From Tamlana sp038148895 (GTDB lineage: Bacteria; Bacteroidota; Bacteroidia; Flavobacteriales; Flavobacteriaceae): a DNA stretch of 64,000 nucleotides. Position 1 is the stretch's first letter; each line of letters starts with the position of its first letter. Of this stretch, positions 34,122 through 42,424 are shown piece after piece. Both the position numbers and the translations under genes were made by a program. The DNA lies in NCBI GenBank assembly GCA_038148895.1, contig JBBVGQ010000004.1; one strand, 5' to 3'. The notes beneath the pieces are model-generated. The model saw only the letters and a list, made by a program, of their open reading frames with translations, did not search any database and was not told where the DNA came from.

Positions 34122-35834
34122 ATGCAAGTTTTAAGCTGGATTGATTGGACGGTTTTATTGGTAACACTTTTGGTTATTGTGGCATACGGAACGTGGCAAA
34201 CCCGTGGTAGTAAAAATGTAACGGACTATTTGCGTGGTGGAAACACCTCTAAATGGTGGACCATAGGTTTATCGGTTATGGCAACCCAGGCAAGTGCCAT
34301 TACCTTTTTATCAACGCCCGGGCAAGCTTTTCATGACGGCATGGGGTTCGTACAATTCTATTTTGGATTGCCCATTGCCATGATTGTTATTTGCATGGTT
34401 TTTATTCCGTTGTATTACCGTTTGAAAGTTTACACAGCCTATGAATTTCTGGAAAACCGATTCGATTTAAAAACAAGAACACTAGCCGCTATTTTATTTT
34501 TAATTCAGCGCGGATTGGCAGCGGGCATTACCATTTTTGCACCAGCCATCATCTTATCGGTAGTTTTAGGTTGGGATTTGCTCACACTTAATATCATTAT
34601 CGGTTTATTGGTAATCATCTATACTGTTTCAGGGGGGACACGTGCAGTAAACGTTACCCAAAAACATCAAATGGTGGTCATTTTTATAGGAATGCTTGTC
34701 GCTTTTTTCATTATTGTTGACAAACTTCCAGAAGATATCACCTTCACCAAAGCTCTGGAAATTGCAGGAGCCAGTGGAAAAATGGAAGTTTTGGATTTTT
34801 CATTCAGCCTTAACAATCGATATACGTTTTGGAGCGGTATTATTGGCGGTACATTTTTAATGCTCTCCTATTTTGGAACCGACCAAAGCCAAGTGCAACG
34901 CTATCTTTCTGGGAAATCGGTAAAAGAAATGCAATTGGGGTTAATTTTTAACGGGCTTTTAAAAGTCCCCATGCAGTTTTTCATTTTGTTGGTTGGGATT
35001 ATGGTTTTTGTTTTTTATCAGTTTAATGAGTCTCCGGTGAATTTTAATCCAACAGCTACCCAAATGGTTTTAAATTCTGAATACGCCCAAGAGTTCAAAA
35101 CGCTTCAAGCCGAACAAGAACAAATCTTTAACGATAAGCAGAAAATATTAGCATCGTTTCTACATGATGAAAACCCAAAAGCACCCAACTATATTGCCAT
35201 AGCTAATGAAGCAAACGAAGAACTTAGAAACGAAGCTATTTTGTTCATTGATAAAGCAGCAGAACAACAAGAGATAAAAATAGAAAGCAACGACAAGGAC
35301 TATGTGTTCATCCATTTCATTTTAAATAATCTTCCTCGCGGATTAATTGGTTTATTACTTGCCGTTATTTTAAGTGCAGCCATGTCAAGTACAGCTAGCG
35401 AACTTAATGCACTAGGCTCCACCACTGCTATAGATTTATACAAACGCAACACCAGTGAAAAATCTGAAGAACACATGGTTACGGCCTCCAAATGGTTCAC
35501 ATTTGCTTGGGGAATTATGGCTATTGGGGTTGCTTGCATTGCAGATTTGGCCGAGAATTTAATTCAATTGGTTAACATCATTGGCTCTATTTTTTATGGT
35601 AATGTTTTGGGGATTTTCCTGTTGGCATTTTTCTTTAAATTTGTAAAAGGACATGCCGTTTTTGTTAGCGCAATAATTACCCAAGGCATTGTTATAGGCC
35701 TCTTTTTCATGAATGAATACGAAGTAATCAACCTACCCTTTTTATGGCTTAATTTTGTAGGCTGTTTTATTGTTATCGTTTTGGCATGCCTACTTCAAAC
35801 CTTAGTTAAAAATGACAAAATCATCACAACCTAA
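34122..35834 (+). CDS. Sodium:solute symporter (SSS family)
   Basis: The product has 570 residues and about 13 membrane helices. SSS-family marks include the N-terminal YLRGGNTSKWWTIGLSVMATQASAITFLSTPG, the YTVSGGTRAVNVTQKHQ region and SAAMSSTASELNALGSTTAIDLYKR near 420-445. An insert of about 75 charged residues (325-400) before helix 9-10 is longer than usual. It imports a sugar or organic solute with sodium; the neighbours point to a sugar derivative. Its stop overlaps the oxidoreductase gene by 23 bases. Confidence 0.9.
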   Translation: MQVLSWIDWTVLLVTLLVIVAYGTWQTRGSKNVTDYLRGGNTSKWWTIGLSVMATQASAITFLSTPGQAFHDGMGFVQFYFGLPIAMIVICMVFIPLYYRLKVYTAYEFLENRFDLKTRTLAAILFLIQRGLAAGITIFAPAIILSVVLGWDLLTLNIIIGLLVIIYTVSGGTRAVNVTQKHQMVVIFIGMLVAFFIIVDKLPEDITFTKALEIAGASGKMEVLDFSFSLNNRYTFWSGIIGGTFLMLSYFGTDQSQVQRYLSGKSVKEMQLGLIFNGLLKVPMQFFILLVGIMVFVFYQFNESPVNFNPTATQMVLNSEYAQEFKTLQAEQEQIFNDKQKILASFLHDENPKAPNYIAIANEANEELRNEAILFIDKAAEQQEIKIESNDKDYVFIHFILNNLPRGLIGLLLAVILSAAMSSTASELNALGSTTAIDLYKRNTSEKSEEHMVTASKWFTFAWGIMAIGVACIADLAENLIQLVNIIGSIFYGNVLGIFLLAFFFKFVKGHAVFVSAIITQGIVIGLFFMNEYEVINLPFLWLNFVGCFIVIVLACLLQTLVKNDKIITT

Positions 35835-36798
35835 AAAAATAAAATGGGGTATTATTGGCCTAGGAAGAATTGCCAATAGCTTTGCAACAGACCTTGCTAA
35901 AATTCCTGATGCCGAATTATATGCAGTAGCATCACGTTCACAAGAAAAAGCCGAAGCATTTGCAAAAAAACACAATGCCATAAAGGCTTACGATAGCTAT
36001 GAAGCCTTGGCAAATGACAAAACTATTGATGCAGTTTACGTGGCAACACCGCACGCTTTACATAAAGACAATGCCATAATGTGCTTAAAAAATGGTATTG
36101 CCGTTTTAGGCGAAAAACCTTTTGCCATGAACGCCCAAGAAGTTGACGAGATGATTGCCATTGCCAAGGAAAACAACACCCTTTTAATGGAAGCGCTTTG
36201 GACATATTTTCTTCCACATTACCAATATGTTTTAGAGGCTTTAAAAAATAATACCTACGGAAAAGTCTTAAAATTGGAGGCTGATTTTGGTTTTTCGCGT
36301 CCCTACGATACCAGTACTAGGCTTTTTAACAAAGACCTCGGTGGTGGCAGCCTTTTGGATATTGGCATTTATCCCATTTTTGTTGCCTTATCAACTTTAG
36401 GCAGGCCAAACAATATTGAAGCTAGGGCTACCTTTTTTGAAAATGGTGCGGACTCAACGTGTGACATGGTTTTTAAATATGGTAACAATGTTGAAGCACT
36501 TTTAAGAAGCACACTTATTGAAGAAACACCAACACAGGCTATTTTTTACTTTGAAAATGCCACGATAAAAATAAATTCCAAATTTCACGAGCCCTCAACC
36601 GTTTCAATCATCAAAGATGGAAATGAAGAAGTCAAAGATTTTAATTACTCTACCATTGGCTATAATTTTGAAACGATTCATTTCAATCAACTTTTACGGG
36701 ATGGTAAAACTGAAAGTGATATTATGACTTTTCATTTCAGCAAACAACTTATTAAAACTTTAGACGAAGTTAGAAGCCTGATTAATTTACAATACTAA
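35812..36798 (+). CDS. Gfo/Idh/MocA family oxidoreductase
   Basis: The 328-residue protein has an N-terminal Rossmann domain with KWGIIGLGRIANSFATDL, VASRSQEKAEAFAKK and the EKPFAMNAQEVDEM signature at about 95-108, where the lysine is catalytic. The C-terminal part has DIGIYPIF, typical for the trans-1,2-dihydrobenzene-1,2-diol or glucose-fructose oxidoreductase branch. It oxidises or reduces a sugar-like substrate with NAD(P). It overlaps the symporter gene by 23 bases and closes the operon, followed by a strong terminator. Confidence 0.9.
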   Translation: MTKSSQPKKIKWGIIGLGRIANSFATDLAKIPDAELYAVASRSQEKAEAFAKKHNAIKAYDSYEALANDKTIDAVYVATPHALHKDNAIMCLKNGIAVLGEKPFAMNAQEVDEMIAIAKENNTLLMEALWTYFLPHYQYVLEALKNNTYGKVLKLEADFGFSRPYDTSTRLFNKDLGGGSLLDIGIYPIFVALSTLGRPNNIEARATFFENGADSTCDMVFKYGNNVEALLRSTLIEETPTQAIFYFENATIKINSKFHEPSTVSIIKDGNEEVKDFNYSTIGYNFETIHFNQLLRDGKTESDIMTFHFSKQLIKTLDEVRSLINLQY

Positions 36799-36804
36799 AC
36801 AAGC

Positions 36805-36842
36805 AAAAAGGGCTCTAAATTTAAATTTTGAGCCCTTTTTTT
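36805..36842 (+). terminator. Bidirectional terminator between convergent genes
   Basis: AAAAAGGGCTC (36805-36815) and GAGCCCTTTTT (36830-36840) form a perfect 11-base stem with an A+T-only loop that can itself pair. T runs exist on both sides, so it can serve the plus-strand operon and the DUF2911 gene on the minus strand. Confidence 0.9.
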
Positions 36843-36881
36843 AATATCTAAATTTTCTAGAAATCTAAAATTCTACAAAGT

Positions 36882-37727
36882 CTACATCGCTCCCCACTCT
36901 TTTAAAGAGTCTTTGTTCATTTTTACGTAATCTGCATTACCAGCAGCTTCCGCTCCAGCCAACGATTTTTTTGCTGTTGCAATAGCAGACTTTTTATCAC
37001 CCAATTTTGCATAGATTAAAGACTGTTGTCTTAATTGCCAGAAACGAGGTTCTTTAACCATGCTCATAGCTTTTTCCATCCAAGTTTTGGCCTGCTCCAA
37101 ATTTTTACCTTCTTGTGAATAATAAACGGCTGCCGAGAAATAATCGTTTGCTGTAGGTCCGTTTAATGCAGCATCAATAGATTTCTGAACCAAATCAGCC
37201 GTTGGCAACGTAAAAGGAACACCTATATAAGTTTTCTCCCAAATAACATCCAAAGTTGCACCATTATTAGTAATGCTGTTAATATCTAAAGTAAAAGTCT
37301 CAACATTAAATGGAACAGGATAAACTGTAGCTGTTGTTTTTGCAGCTACCTTGCTGTCATCCCAATTTCCTGGTGTGCCCCAGTTTTCTGTATCACTATA
37401 AAAATAAACTTCCCAAGACTCTTCACCTGGTTTAGTAAAAATAGCATAAGAACCCGCTTTCAATGTTTGGCCATCCACAACAGCATCGGTACTAAAGGTT
37501 ATTATGGTATTTTTATTGGCACCTGTGCGCCACATTGCTCCAAAAGGCACTAAATCACCAAAAACGGTTCTCCCTTTAACGCTTGGCCGCGAGTATTCCA
37601 AAGTAATATCGGTCAATCCTACTTTCTGTTCAAGTTTAGAAAACGGACTTGGTGCAGGGGTTTCAACTTGGGCATTTACCGAATAAACCGTTGTAAAAGC
37701 CAATAAAATCAATAGTAATTTTTTCAT
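36882..37727 (-). CDS. DUF2911 secreted protein with TPR-like C-terminus
   Basis: The 281-residue protein has a signal peptide (about 1-19). The DUF2911 domain covers about 25-165 with the conserved LEYSRPSVKGRTVFG, PFGAMWRTGANKNTIITFS and SYAIFTKPG stretches and a DTENWGTPGNWDD loop. Residues about 180-275 form helical repeats (AALNGPTANDYFSAAVYY, QAKTWMEKAMSM, KKSAIATAKKSLAGAEAAG) like tetratricopeptide units. Function is unknown; it is a common abundant periplasmic family in Bacteroidota. A single gene with its own terminator region at 36805. Confidence 0.9.
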   Translation of the reverse strand: MKKLLLILLAFTTVYSVNAQVETPAPSPFSKLEQKVGLTDITLEYSRPSVKGRTVFGDLVPFGAMWRTGANKNTIITFSTDAVVDGQTLKAGSYAIFTKPGEESWEVYFYSDTENWGTPGNWDDSKVAAKTTATVYPVPFNVETFTLDINSITNNGATLDVIWEKTYIGVPFTLPTADLVQKSIDAALNGPTANDYFSAAVYYSQEGKNLEQAKTWMEKAMSMVKEPRFWQLRQQSLIYAKLGDKKSAIATAKKSLAGAEAAGNADYVKMNKDSLKEWGAM

Positions 37728-37845
37728 GTCGTATTATATTTAATATTTTGGTTAAACTTTAGTCATAAATTTACACATCCAAAATTCGTTTATTGTTAAC
37801 AAAAGCTTAAAATAAGGACATGTATATTTGCAGAAAATGTAAACA

Positions 37846-38167
37846 ATGAAAAAATATTACGCTGAAAGCATTGGAACATTTGCCATGATATTTTGTGGCT
37901 GCGGTGCCATGACTATAAACGAAATCACTAATGGTAGTATCTCACACGTTGGCGTAGCAGCCACATGAGGACTCATTGTTATGGCCATGATATTTGCATT
38001 TGGCGAAACCCTCTGGCGCACATTTTAATCCTGCGGTAACCATTGGCTTTGCCTTTGCCAAAAAATTTGCATGAAACAAAGTGCCCAAATACATTTTAGC
38101 ACCCATACTCGGAGCATTGGCAGGTGTGTGCAGCTGTAAACTGGTGAAAGACGACCAGTGCTGTTAA
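37846..38167 (+). pseudogene. Broken aquaporin (MIP family) gene
   Basis: A frame from the ATG at 37846 encodes an aquaporin start (AESIGTFAMIFCGCGAM), then TGA at 37966 where the family has a residue before GLIVMAMIFAFG, then a one-base frameshift near 38010, then SGAHFNPAVTIGFAFAKKFA with the NPA motif, another TGA, and PKYILAPILGALAGV. The frame ends at 38167 after about 105 codons instead of 220-240, so the 3' half is lost. A -7 box TATATTTG (37823-37830) is still visible upstream. At least two stops, a frameshift and a truncation make it a pseudogene. Confidence 0.85.
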
Positions 38168-38184
38168 TCATTTTACAATATTTT

Positions 38185-38226
38185 GTTTAACTTATTTTAA
38201 AAATAGTTAAACATTTTATATCTTTA
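38185..38226 (+). promoter_or_regulatory. Operator and promoter of the TetR-type regulator gene
   Basis: GTTTAAC (38185-38191) and GTTAAAC (38206-38212) form an inverted repeat of 28 bases. A -7 box TATCTTTA follows at 38219-38226. The same arrangement, with the same spacing and ATAGTTAAACATTTT in common, occurs at 43986-44027. An operator for the regulator encoded at 38243 is the likely meaning. Confidence 0.6.
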
Positions 38227-38242
38227 CCATAAATCAAAAATT

Positions 38243-38899
38243 ATGGCAAAGAAAAAAGCACCCTCCAAAAACGATATCATAACATCTTTCATGGATTATG
38301 TTCTAGAGCACGGTGAAAACCCAAAAACGGTTTATGCCTTCGCTAAAGCAAATCAATTTGATGAAGAACAATTTTACGAGCACTTTGCATCTTTTGAGGC
38401 TATTGAAAAAGGCATATTTGAAGCATTCTTCACCAATTCCATAGAAGCGCTAAATAAAAATGAAGATTATCAAATTTTTGATGCAAGAAATAAACTCTTA
38501 AGCTTTTACTACACCTTCTTTGAAAATTTAACAGCCAACAGAAGTTATGTGAAACATGTTCTAGATACTTACAAAAACAACCTAAAGGGACTCAAAATGC
38601 TTTCAGGTTTAAAACATCACTTTACAAAATATATTGGTGAATTGGGCATACAAATGTTAGATATCAAACAAGAGCAATTTGAAAAAATTCAAGAAAGAGC
38701 TTTAAAAGAATCGGCATGGCTGCAGCTAATGCTAACCATGAAATTCTGGCTTGAGGACAACTCGGCATCATTTGAAAAAACCGATATTTTCATTGAAAAA
38801 TCAGTCAATACAACCTTTGATGTTTTAGACATTGCCCCTATTAAAAGTGTTTTGGACTTAGGGAAGTTTTTGTTCAAAGAAAAATTCCAAATGAACTAG
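38243..38899 (+). CDS. TetR/AcrR-type transcriptional regulator
   Basis: The 218-residue protein starts with a TetR-like helix-turn-helix region: DIITSFMDYVLEHGENPKTVYAFAKANQFDEEQFYEHFASFEAIEKGIF at about 12-60 has the pattern of the family, including FYEHF. The C-terminal 150 residues are all-helical, as in the ligand-binding and dimer part, but belong to no subgroup I know. It heads the operon with the UbiB-like kinase (8 bases apart) and stands behind the inverted repeat at 38185-38212, which it probably binds to control itself and the second sub-operon at 44045. The inducer is unknown; light-dependent damage is suggested by the neighbours. Confidence 0.85.
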   Translation: MAKKKAPSKNDIITSFMDYVLEHGENPKTVYAFAKANQFDEEQFYEHFASFEAIEKGIFEAFFTNSIEALNKNEDYQIFDARNKLLSFYYTFFENLTANRSYVKHVLDTYKNNLKGLKMLSGLKHHFTKYIGELGIQMLDIKQEQFEKIQERALKESAWLQLMLTMKFWLEDNSASFEKTDIFIEKSVNTTFDVLDIAPIKSVLDLGKFLFKEKFQMN

Positions 38900-38906
38900 A
38901 ATACAT

Positions 38907-40217
38907 ATGAAGACCATTGACAGCATACCGACCTCAAAAATCCAACGCGCCACGAAACTAGTTTCAACGGGCGCCAAGGTTGGAGTAAACTACTTAAAAT
39001 ATTATGGCGACAAACTGGTTAGCACGCAAGAGGAAGCCAAAGAACGCTTGAATAAAAAAAATGCATCCGATATTTATGACGGGCTAAAACAGTTAAAAGG
39101 AAGTGCCTTAAAAGTAGCGCAGATGCTCAGCATGGAAAAAAGCATTCTGCCCCAAGCCTACGTTGAAAAATTTTCGTTGGCACAATTTTCAGTTCCACCA
39201 CTGTCTGCCCCTTTGGTTATAAAAACATTTAAAAAATATTTTGGGAAACACCCAAATGAGCTTTTTGATACTTTCAACGCAACTTCTGTAAATGCTGCCA
39301 GTATTGGTCAAGTGCATTTGGCGGAGAAAAATGGGAAAAAACTTGCTGTGAAAATCCAATATCCAGGAGTTGCAGAAAGTATAGCTTCAGATTTGGCCAT
39401 GGTTAAACCTGTGGCCATGAGCATGTTCAACATTAAAGGAAAAGATTCTGATAAGTACTTTAAAGAGGTTGAAAATAAACTTATTGAAGAAACCAATTAC
39501 CGCTTAGAGATAAAGCAAAGTAAAGAAATAGGTAAAGCTTGTCAGCATATTTCAAATTTAAAATTTCCGGAATATTACGAGGACCTTTCAACAGAACGCA
39601 TCATTACCATGGATTTTATGCATGGTGAACACCTTTCTGAATTTACCGCACACAACCAGGATAAAGACAAGGCAAATAAATTGGGGCAAGCGCTTTGGGA
39701 TTTTTACATGTACCAAATTCATCAGTTAAAAAAGGTGCATGCAGACCCGCATCCCGGTAATTTTTTAGTTTCAAAAGATGGGGAACTTATTGTATTGGAT
39801 TTTGGTTGCATGAAAACCATTCCTGAAGAGTTTTACATCCCATATTTTGAGCTTGCTAAAAAAGAAAACATTAACAATCGAGACTTTTTTGTTTCCAAAC
39901 TTTATGAACTTGAAATTTTAAAGAAAGAGGACAGCGCTGAAGAAAAGAAATTTTTCACTGAAATGTTTCATGATATGTTGAGTCTCGTTACGCAACCTTT
40001 TCACCGAAGCACTTTCGATTTTTCTGATGCTGGTTTCTTCGGAAAAATAGCCGAACTGGGCGAGCGTTACTCGAAAAACACTGAATTACGAAAAATGAAC
40101 GGTAACCGAGGTTCCAAACATTTCATTTATATAAACAGAACGTTTTTTGGTCTTTATAACTTAATGTTTGATTTAAAGGCGCAGGATATTAAAATAGACA
40201 ACTATTTAAGACTATGA
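38907..40217 (+). CDS. AarF/UbiB (ABC1) family atypical kinase
   Basis: The 436-residue protein has the ABC1/ADCK signature: KQLKGSALKVAQMLSME (the KxGQ-like motif region) near 66, FNATSVNAASIGQVHLAEKNGKKLAVKIQYPG (nucleotide loop and lysine) near 125, and HADPHPGNFLV with VLDFGCMK (catalytic and metal sites) near 280. Members support quinone synthesis or lipid homeostasis by ATPase activity. In this operon, which is rich in photolyases and redox enzymes, a role in isoprenoid or quinone supply under photo-oxidative stress can be guessed. It overlaps the flavin reductase gene by 4 bases (ATGA). Confidence 0.9.
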   Translation: MKTIDSIPTSKIQRATKLVSTGAKVGVNYLKYYGDKLVSTQEEAKERLNKKNASDIYDGLKQLKGSALKVAQMLSMEKSILPQAYVEKFSLAQFSVPPLSAPLVIKTFKKYFGKHPNELFDTFNATSVNAASIGQVHLAEKNGKKLAVKIQYPGVAESIASDLAMVKPVAMSMFNIKGKDSDKYFKEVENKLIEETNYRLEIKQSKEIGKACQHISNLKFPEYYEDLSTERIITMDFMHGEHLSEFTAHNQDKDKANKLGQALWDFYMYQIHQLKKVHADPHPGNFLVSKDGELIVLDFGCMKTIPEEFYIPYFELAKKENINNRDFFVSKLYELEILKKEDSAEEKKFFTEMFHDMLSLVTQPFHRSTFDFSDAGFFGKIAELGERYSKNTELRKMNGNRGSKHFIYINRTFFGLYNLMFDLKAQDIKIDNYLRL

Positions 40218-40849
40218 TGCAATATTTTAACGAAACCGACATACAGAACCTAAGCCACATTTATAAAATCAACTTGATTAACAGTTGTTCGGGCTATAAA
40301 TCGGCCAATTTAATCGGCAGTATTTCTAAAGATGGCGTTGAAAATGTTGCTGTATTCAGTTCGGTTACACACATAGGTTCCAGTCCTGCTATGTTGGGTT
40401 TCTTTCTTCGCCCCACCACCGTGCCAAGAAATACCTATGAAAATTTAAAAGAAACTAGTGTCTATACAATTAATCACATTCATAAAGATATTGCAAGCGA
40501 GGCGCACCATACTTCCGCTAAATATGATTTTTTAGTTTCAGAATTTGATGTTACTGACCTTCAACCTGAATATAAATCTGGGTTTTCAGTACCTTTTGTA
40601 AAGGATGCTCCAGTCCAAATAGCCATGGAGTATGTTGAAGAATATCACATCAAGGCCAACGATACCATTTTGGTGATAGGCAAAATAGTTGGTCTGTATA
40701 TAAAAGAAAACTTAATTGAGGATGATGGATTCATCAATCTACCAAAGGCTGAAGTAGCTGCTATAAACGGATTAGATGGCTATGCTATACCCCGAAGCAA
40801 AACACGCTTTGGCTACCAAAGACCAAAAACACTAATACAAGACAGATGA
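40214..40849 (+). CDS. Flavin reductase family protein
   Basis: The 211-residue protein fits the flavin reductase (FMN-binding split barrel) family: SCSGYKSANLIGSISKDGVENVAVFSSVTHIGSSPAMLGFFLRPTTVPRNTYEN in the first 80 residues contains the flavin-binding strand and loop, with HIKANDTILVIGKI as the final barrel strand. It probably reduces or binds FMN or FAD with NAD(P)H, and could supply reduced flavin to the photolyases encoded in the same cluster. It overlaps genes on both sides by 4 bases. Confidence 0.88.
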   Translation: MMQYFNETDIQNLSHIYKINLINSCSGYKSANLIGSISKDGVENVAVFSSVTHIGSSPAMLGFFLRPTTVPRNTYENLKETSVYTINHIHKDIASEAHHTSAKYDFLVSEFDVTDLQPEYKSGFSVPFVKDAPVQIAMEYVEEYHIKANDTILVIGKIVGLYIKENLIEDDGFINLPKAEVAAINGLDGYAIPRSKTRFGYQRPKTLIQDR

Positions 40850-42276
40850 CAATTTTAGTAACAGGAGCAACCGGCTATATAGGCAAACGCCTTATCCCCT
40901 TTTTATTAAATGAGGGACACACCATTGTTTGTGCTGTAAGGGACAGATTAAGAGCAGATAAAAGCTATTTGGATGAGGAAAAAGTTTATGTCATTGAAGC
41001 CGATTTTTTAAAACCCGAAACCCTTAAGAATATCCCAAAAGATATTGATGTAGCCTATTACCTGATACATTCCATGTCTAATTCTTCAAAAGATTTTAAA
41101 TCACTTGAAGAACAATGCGCCTTGAACTTTAAAAATTACATGGAAACCACAAATGCCAAACAGGTTATTTACCTTAGCGGCATTACCAACGAAGATAAAC
41201 TTTCAAAACATTTACAATCAAGAAAAAACGTTGAAGAAATCTTGGCTTCCAACCGCTATGCCTTAACTATTTTCAAAGCGGGGATTATTGTTGGTTCGGG
41301 CAGCTCTTCTTTCGAAATTATAAGAGATTTGGTTGAAAAACTTCCTTTTATGATAGCCCCAAAATGGCTTAACACCAAAACACAACCCATTGCTGTTAGG
41401 GATATTTTGTCCTTTTTGCACAAAGCCGCAGGCCATGAGGAATTGTTTAACAAAACTTTTGATGTTTTTGGACCTGAAATCATCACTTATAAAGACATGC
41501 TACTTCAGTTCGCAGAGGTCAGGAACTTAAAACGCTATATACTTACCGTTCCAGTAATGACCCCCAAATTATCATCATATTGGTTGTATTTTGTCACCTC
41601 AACATCCTACAAATTGGCCACCTCTTTAGTAGATAGCATGGGTGTTCAAATAATTGGCAAACCAAGTGATATCAACAAGATTTTAAAAGTAAAGCCTATC
41701 ACCTATAAAAAAGCTGTAAAACTCGCTTTCGAAAAAATTGAGCAAAACAGTATAGTTTCTAGTTGGAAAGACTCCATGGTAAGTAGTGGTCGATTAAAAA
41801 ACAACCTGTACAAATACGTAAATGTTCCCAAATTTGGTTGCTTTAAGGATTATAAAGAACGACGTATTAACGATGCCCAAAAAACCATTGACAAAATTTG
41901 GAGCATTGGTGGAAAAACAGGTTGGTACTACGGCACTTTTTTGTGGCGCATAAGAGGTTATTTAGACAAACTTTCTGGAGGTATTGGTCTGCGCCGAGGA
42001 CGCACAAGTCCAACACATTTGGATGCCGGCGATGCTCTGGATTTTTGGCGCGTGATTTTTGCCGATAAATCACAGCAAAAACTATTGCTTTATGCCGAAA
42101 TGAGGTTGCCCGGTGAAGCTTGGCTGGAATTTAAAATTGAAGACAACCTACTTAAACAAACCGCCACTTTTAGACCTCGAGGGCTTTGGGGCAGGCTCTA
42201 TTGGTATAGCGTACTGCCTTTTCACGGGTTTATTTTTTCTGGAATGATAAATAAACTCGTTAAAGTTGAATCTTAA
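40846..42276 (+). CDS. SDR-type oxidoreductase with C-terminal DUF2867
   Basis: The 476-residue protein has an N-terminal extended or atypical SDR domain with ILVTGATGYIGKRLIPFLL at 3-21 and a later YYLIHSMSN, followed from about 330 by DUF2867: GLRRGRTSPTHLDAGDALDFW and PRGLWGRLYWYSVLPFHGFIF. Homologues in many bacteria are encoded next to photolyases and are light- or stress-induced. The reaction is unknown. It starts 4 bases before the flavin reductase stop, and the DUF2256 gene starts inside its last 11 bases. Confidence 0.88.
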   Translation: MTILVTGATGYIGKRLIPFLLNEGHTIVCAVRDRLRADKSYLDEEKVYVIEADFLKPETLKNIPKDIDVAYYLIHSMSNSSKDFKSLEEQCALNFKNYMETTNAKQVIYLSGITNEDKLSKHLQSRKNVEEILASNRYALTIFKAGIIVGSGSSSFEIIRDLVEKLPFMIAPKWLNTKTQPIAVRDILSFLHKAAGHEELFNKTFDVFGPEIITYKDMLLQFAEVRNLKRYILTVPVMTPKLSSYWLYFVTSTSYKLATSLVDSMGVQIIGKPSDINKILKVKPITYKKAVKLAFEKIEQNSIVSSWKDSMVSSGRLKNNLYKYVNVPKFGCFKDYKERRINDAQKTIDKIWSIGGKTGWYYGTFLWRIRGYLDKLSGGIGLRRGRTSPTHLDAGDALDFWRVIFADKSQQKLLLYAEMRLPGEAWLEFKIEDNLLKQTATFRPRGLWGRLYWYSVLPFHGFIFSGMINKLVKVES

Positions 42277-42412
42277 AAAACAAGACTTACCGCAAAAAAC
42301 ATGTCCGGTTTGCAAACGCCCATTTACTTGGCGGAAAAAATGGGAGAAAAACTGGAGCAAAATAATCTATTGTAGTGAACGATGCAGGAGTAACAAATCC
42401 AAATTGGTTTAG
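42266..42412 (+). CDS. DUF2256 zinc-ribbon-like small protein
   Basis: The 48-residue protein is read from a TTG at 42266, the only start in frame after an upstream stop at 42248; it overlaps the SDR gene by 11 bases. The DUF2256 signature is complete: KTCPVCKRPFTWRKKWEKNW and YCSERCRSNK, with four cysteines for zinc. This domain occurs next to or fused with FeS-type cryptochrome/photolyase genes; the photolyase gene follows after 12 bases. The function is unknown, but its linkage to the photolyase is strong. Confidence 0.85.
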   Translation: MNLKKQDLPQKTCPVCKRPFTWRKKWEKNWSKIIYCSERCRSNKSKLV

Positions 42413-42424
42413 ACTTTATTTATA

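Noticed and set aside
37846..38167. Alternative genetic code (TGA as tryptophan) suggested by the aquaporin remnant
   Set aside because: The same gene also has a frameshift and a truncation, and other genes use TGG for tryptophan and TGA as stop (for example acs).
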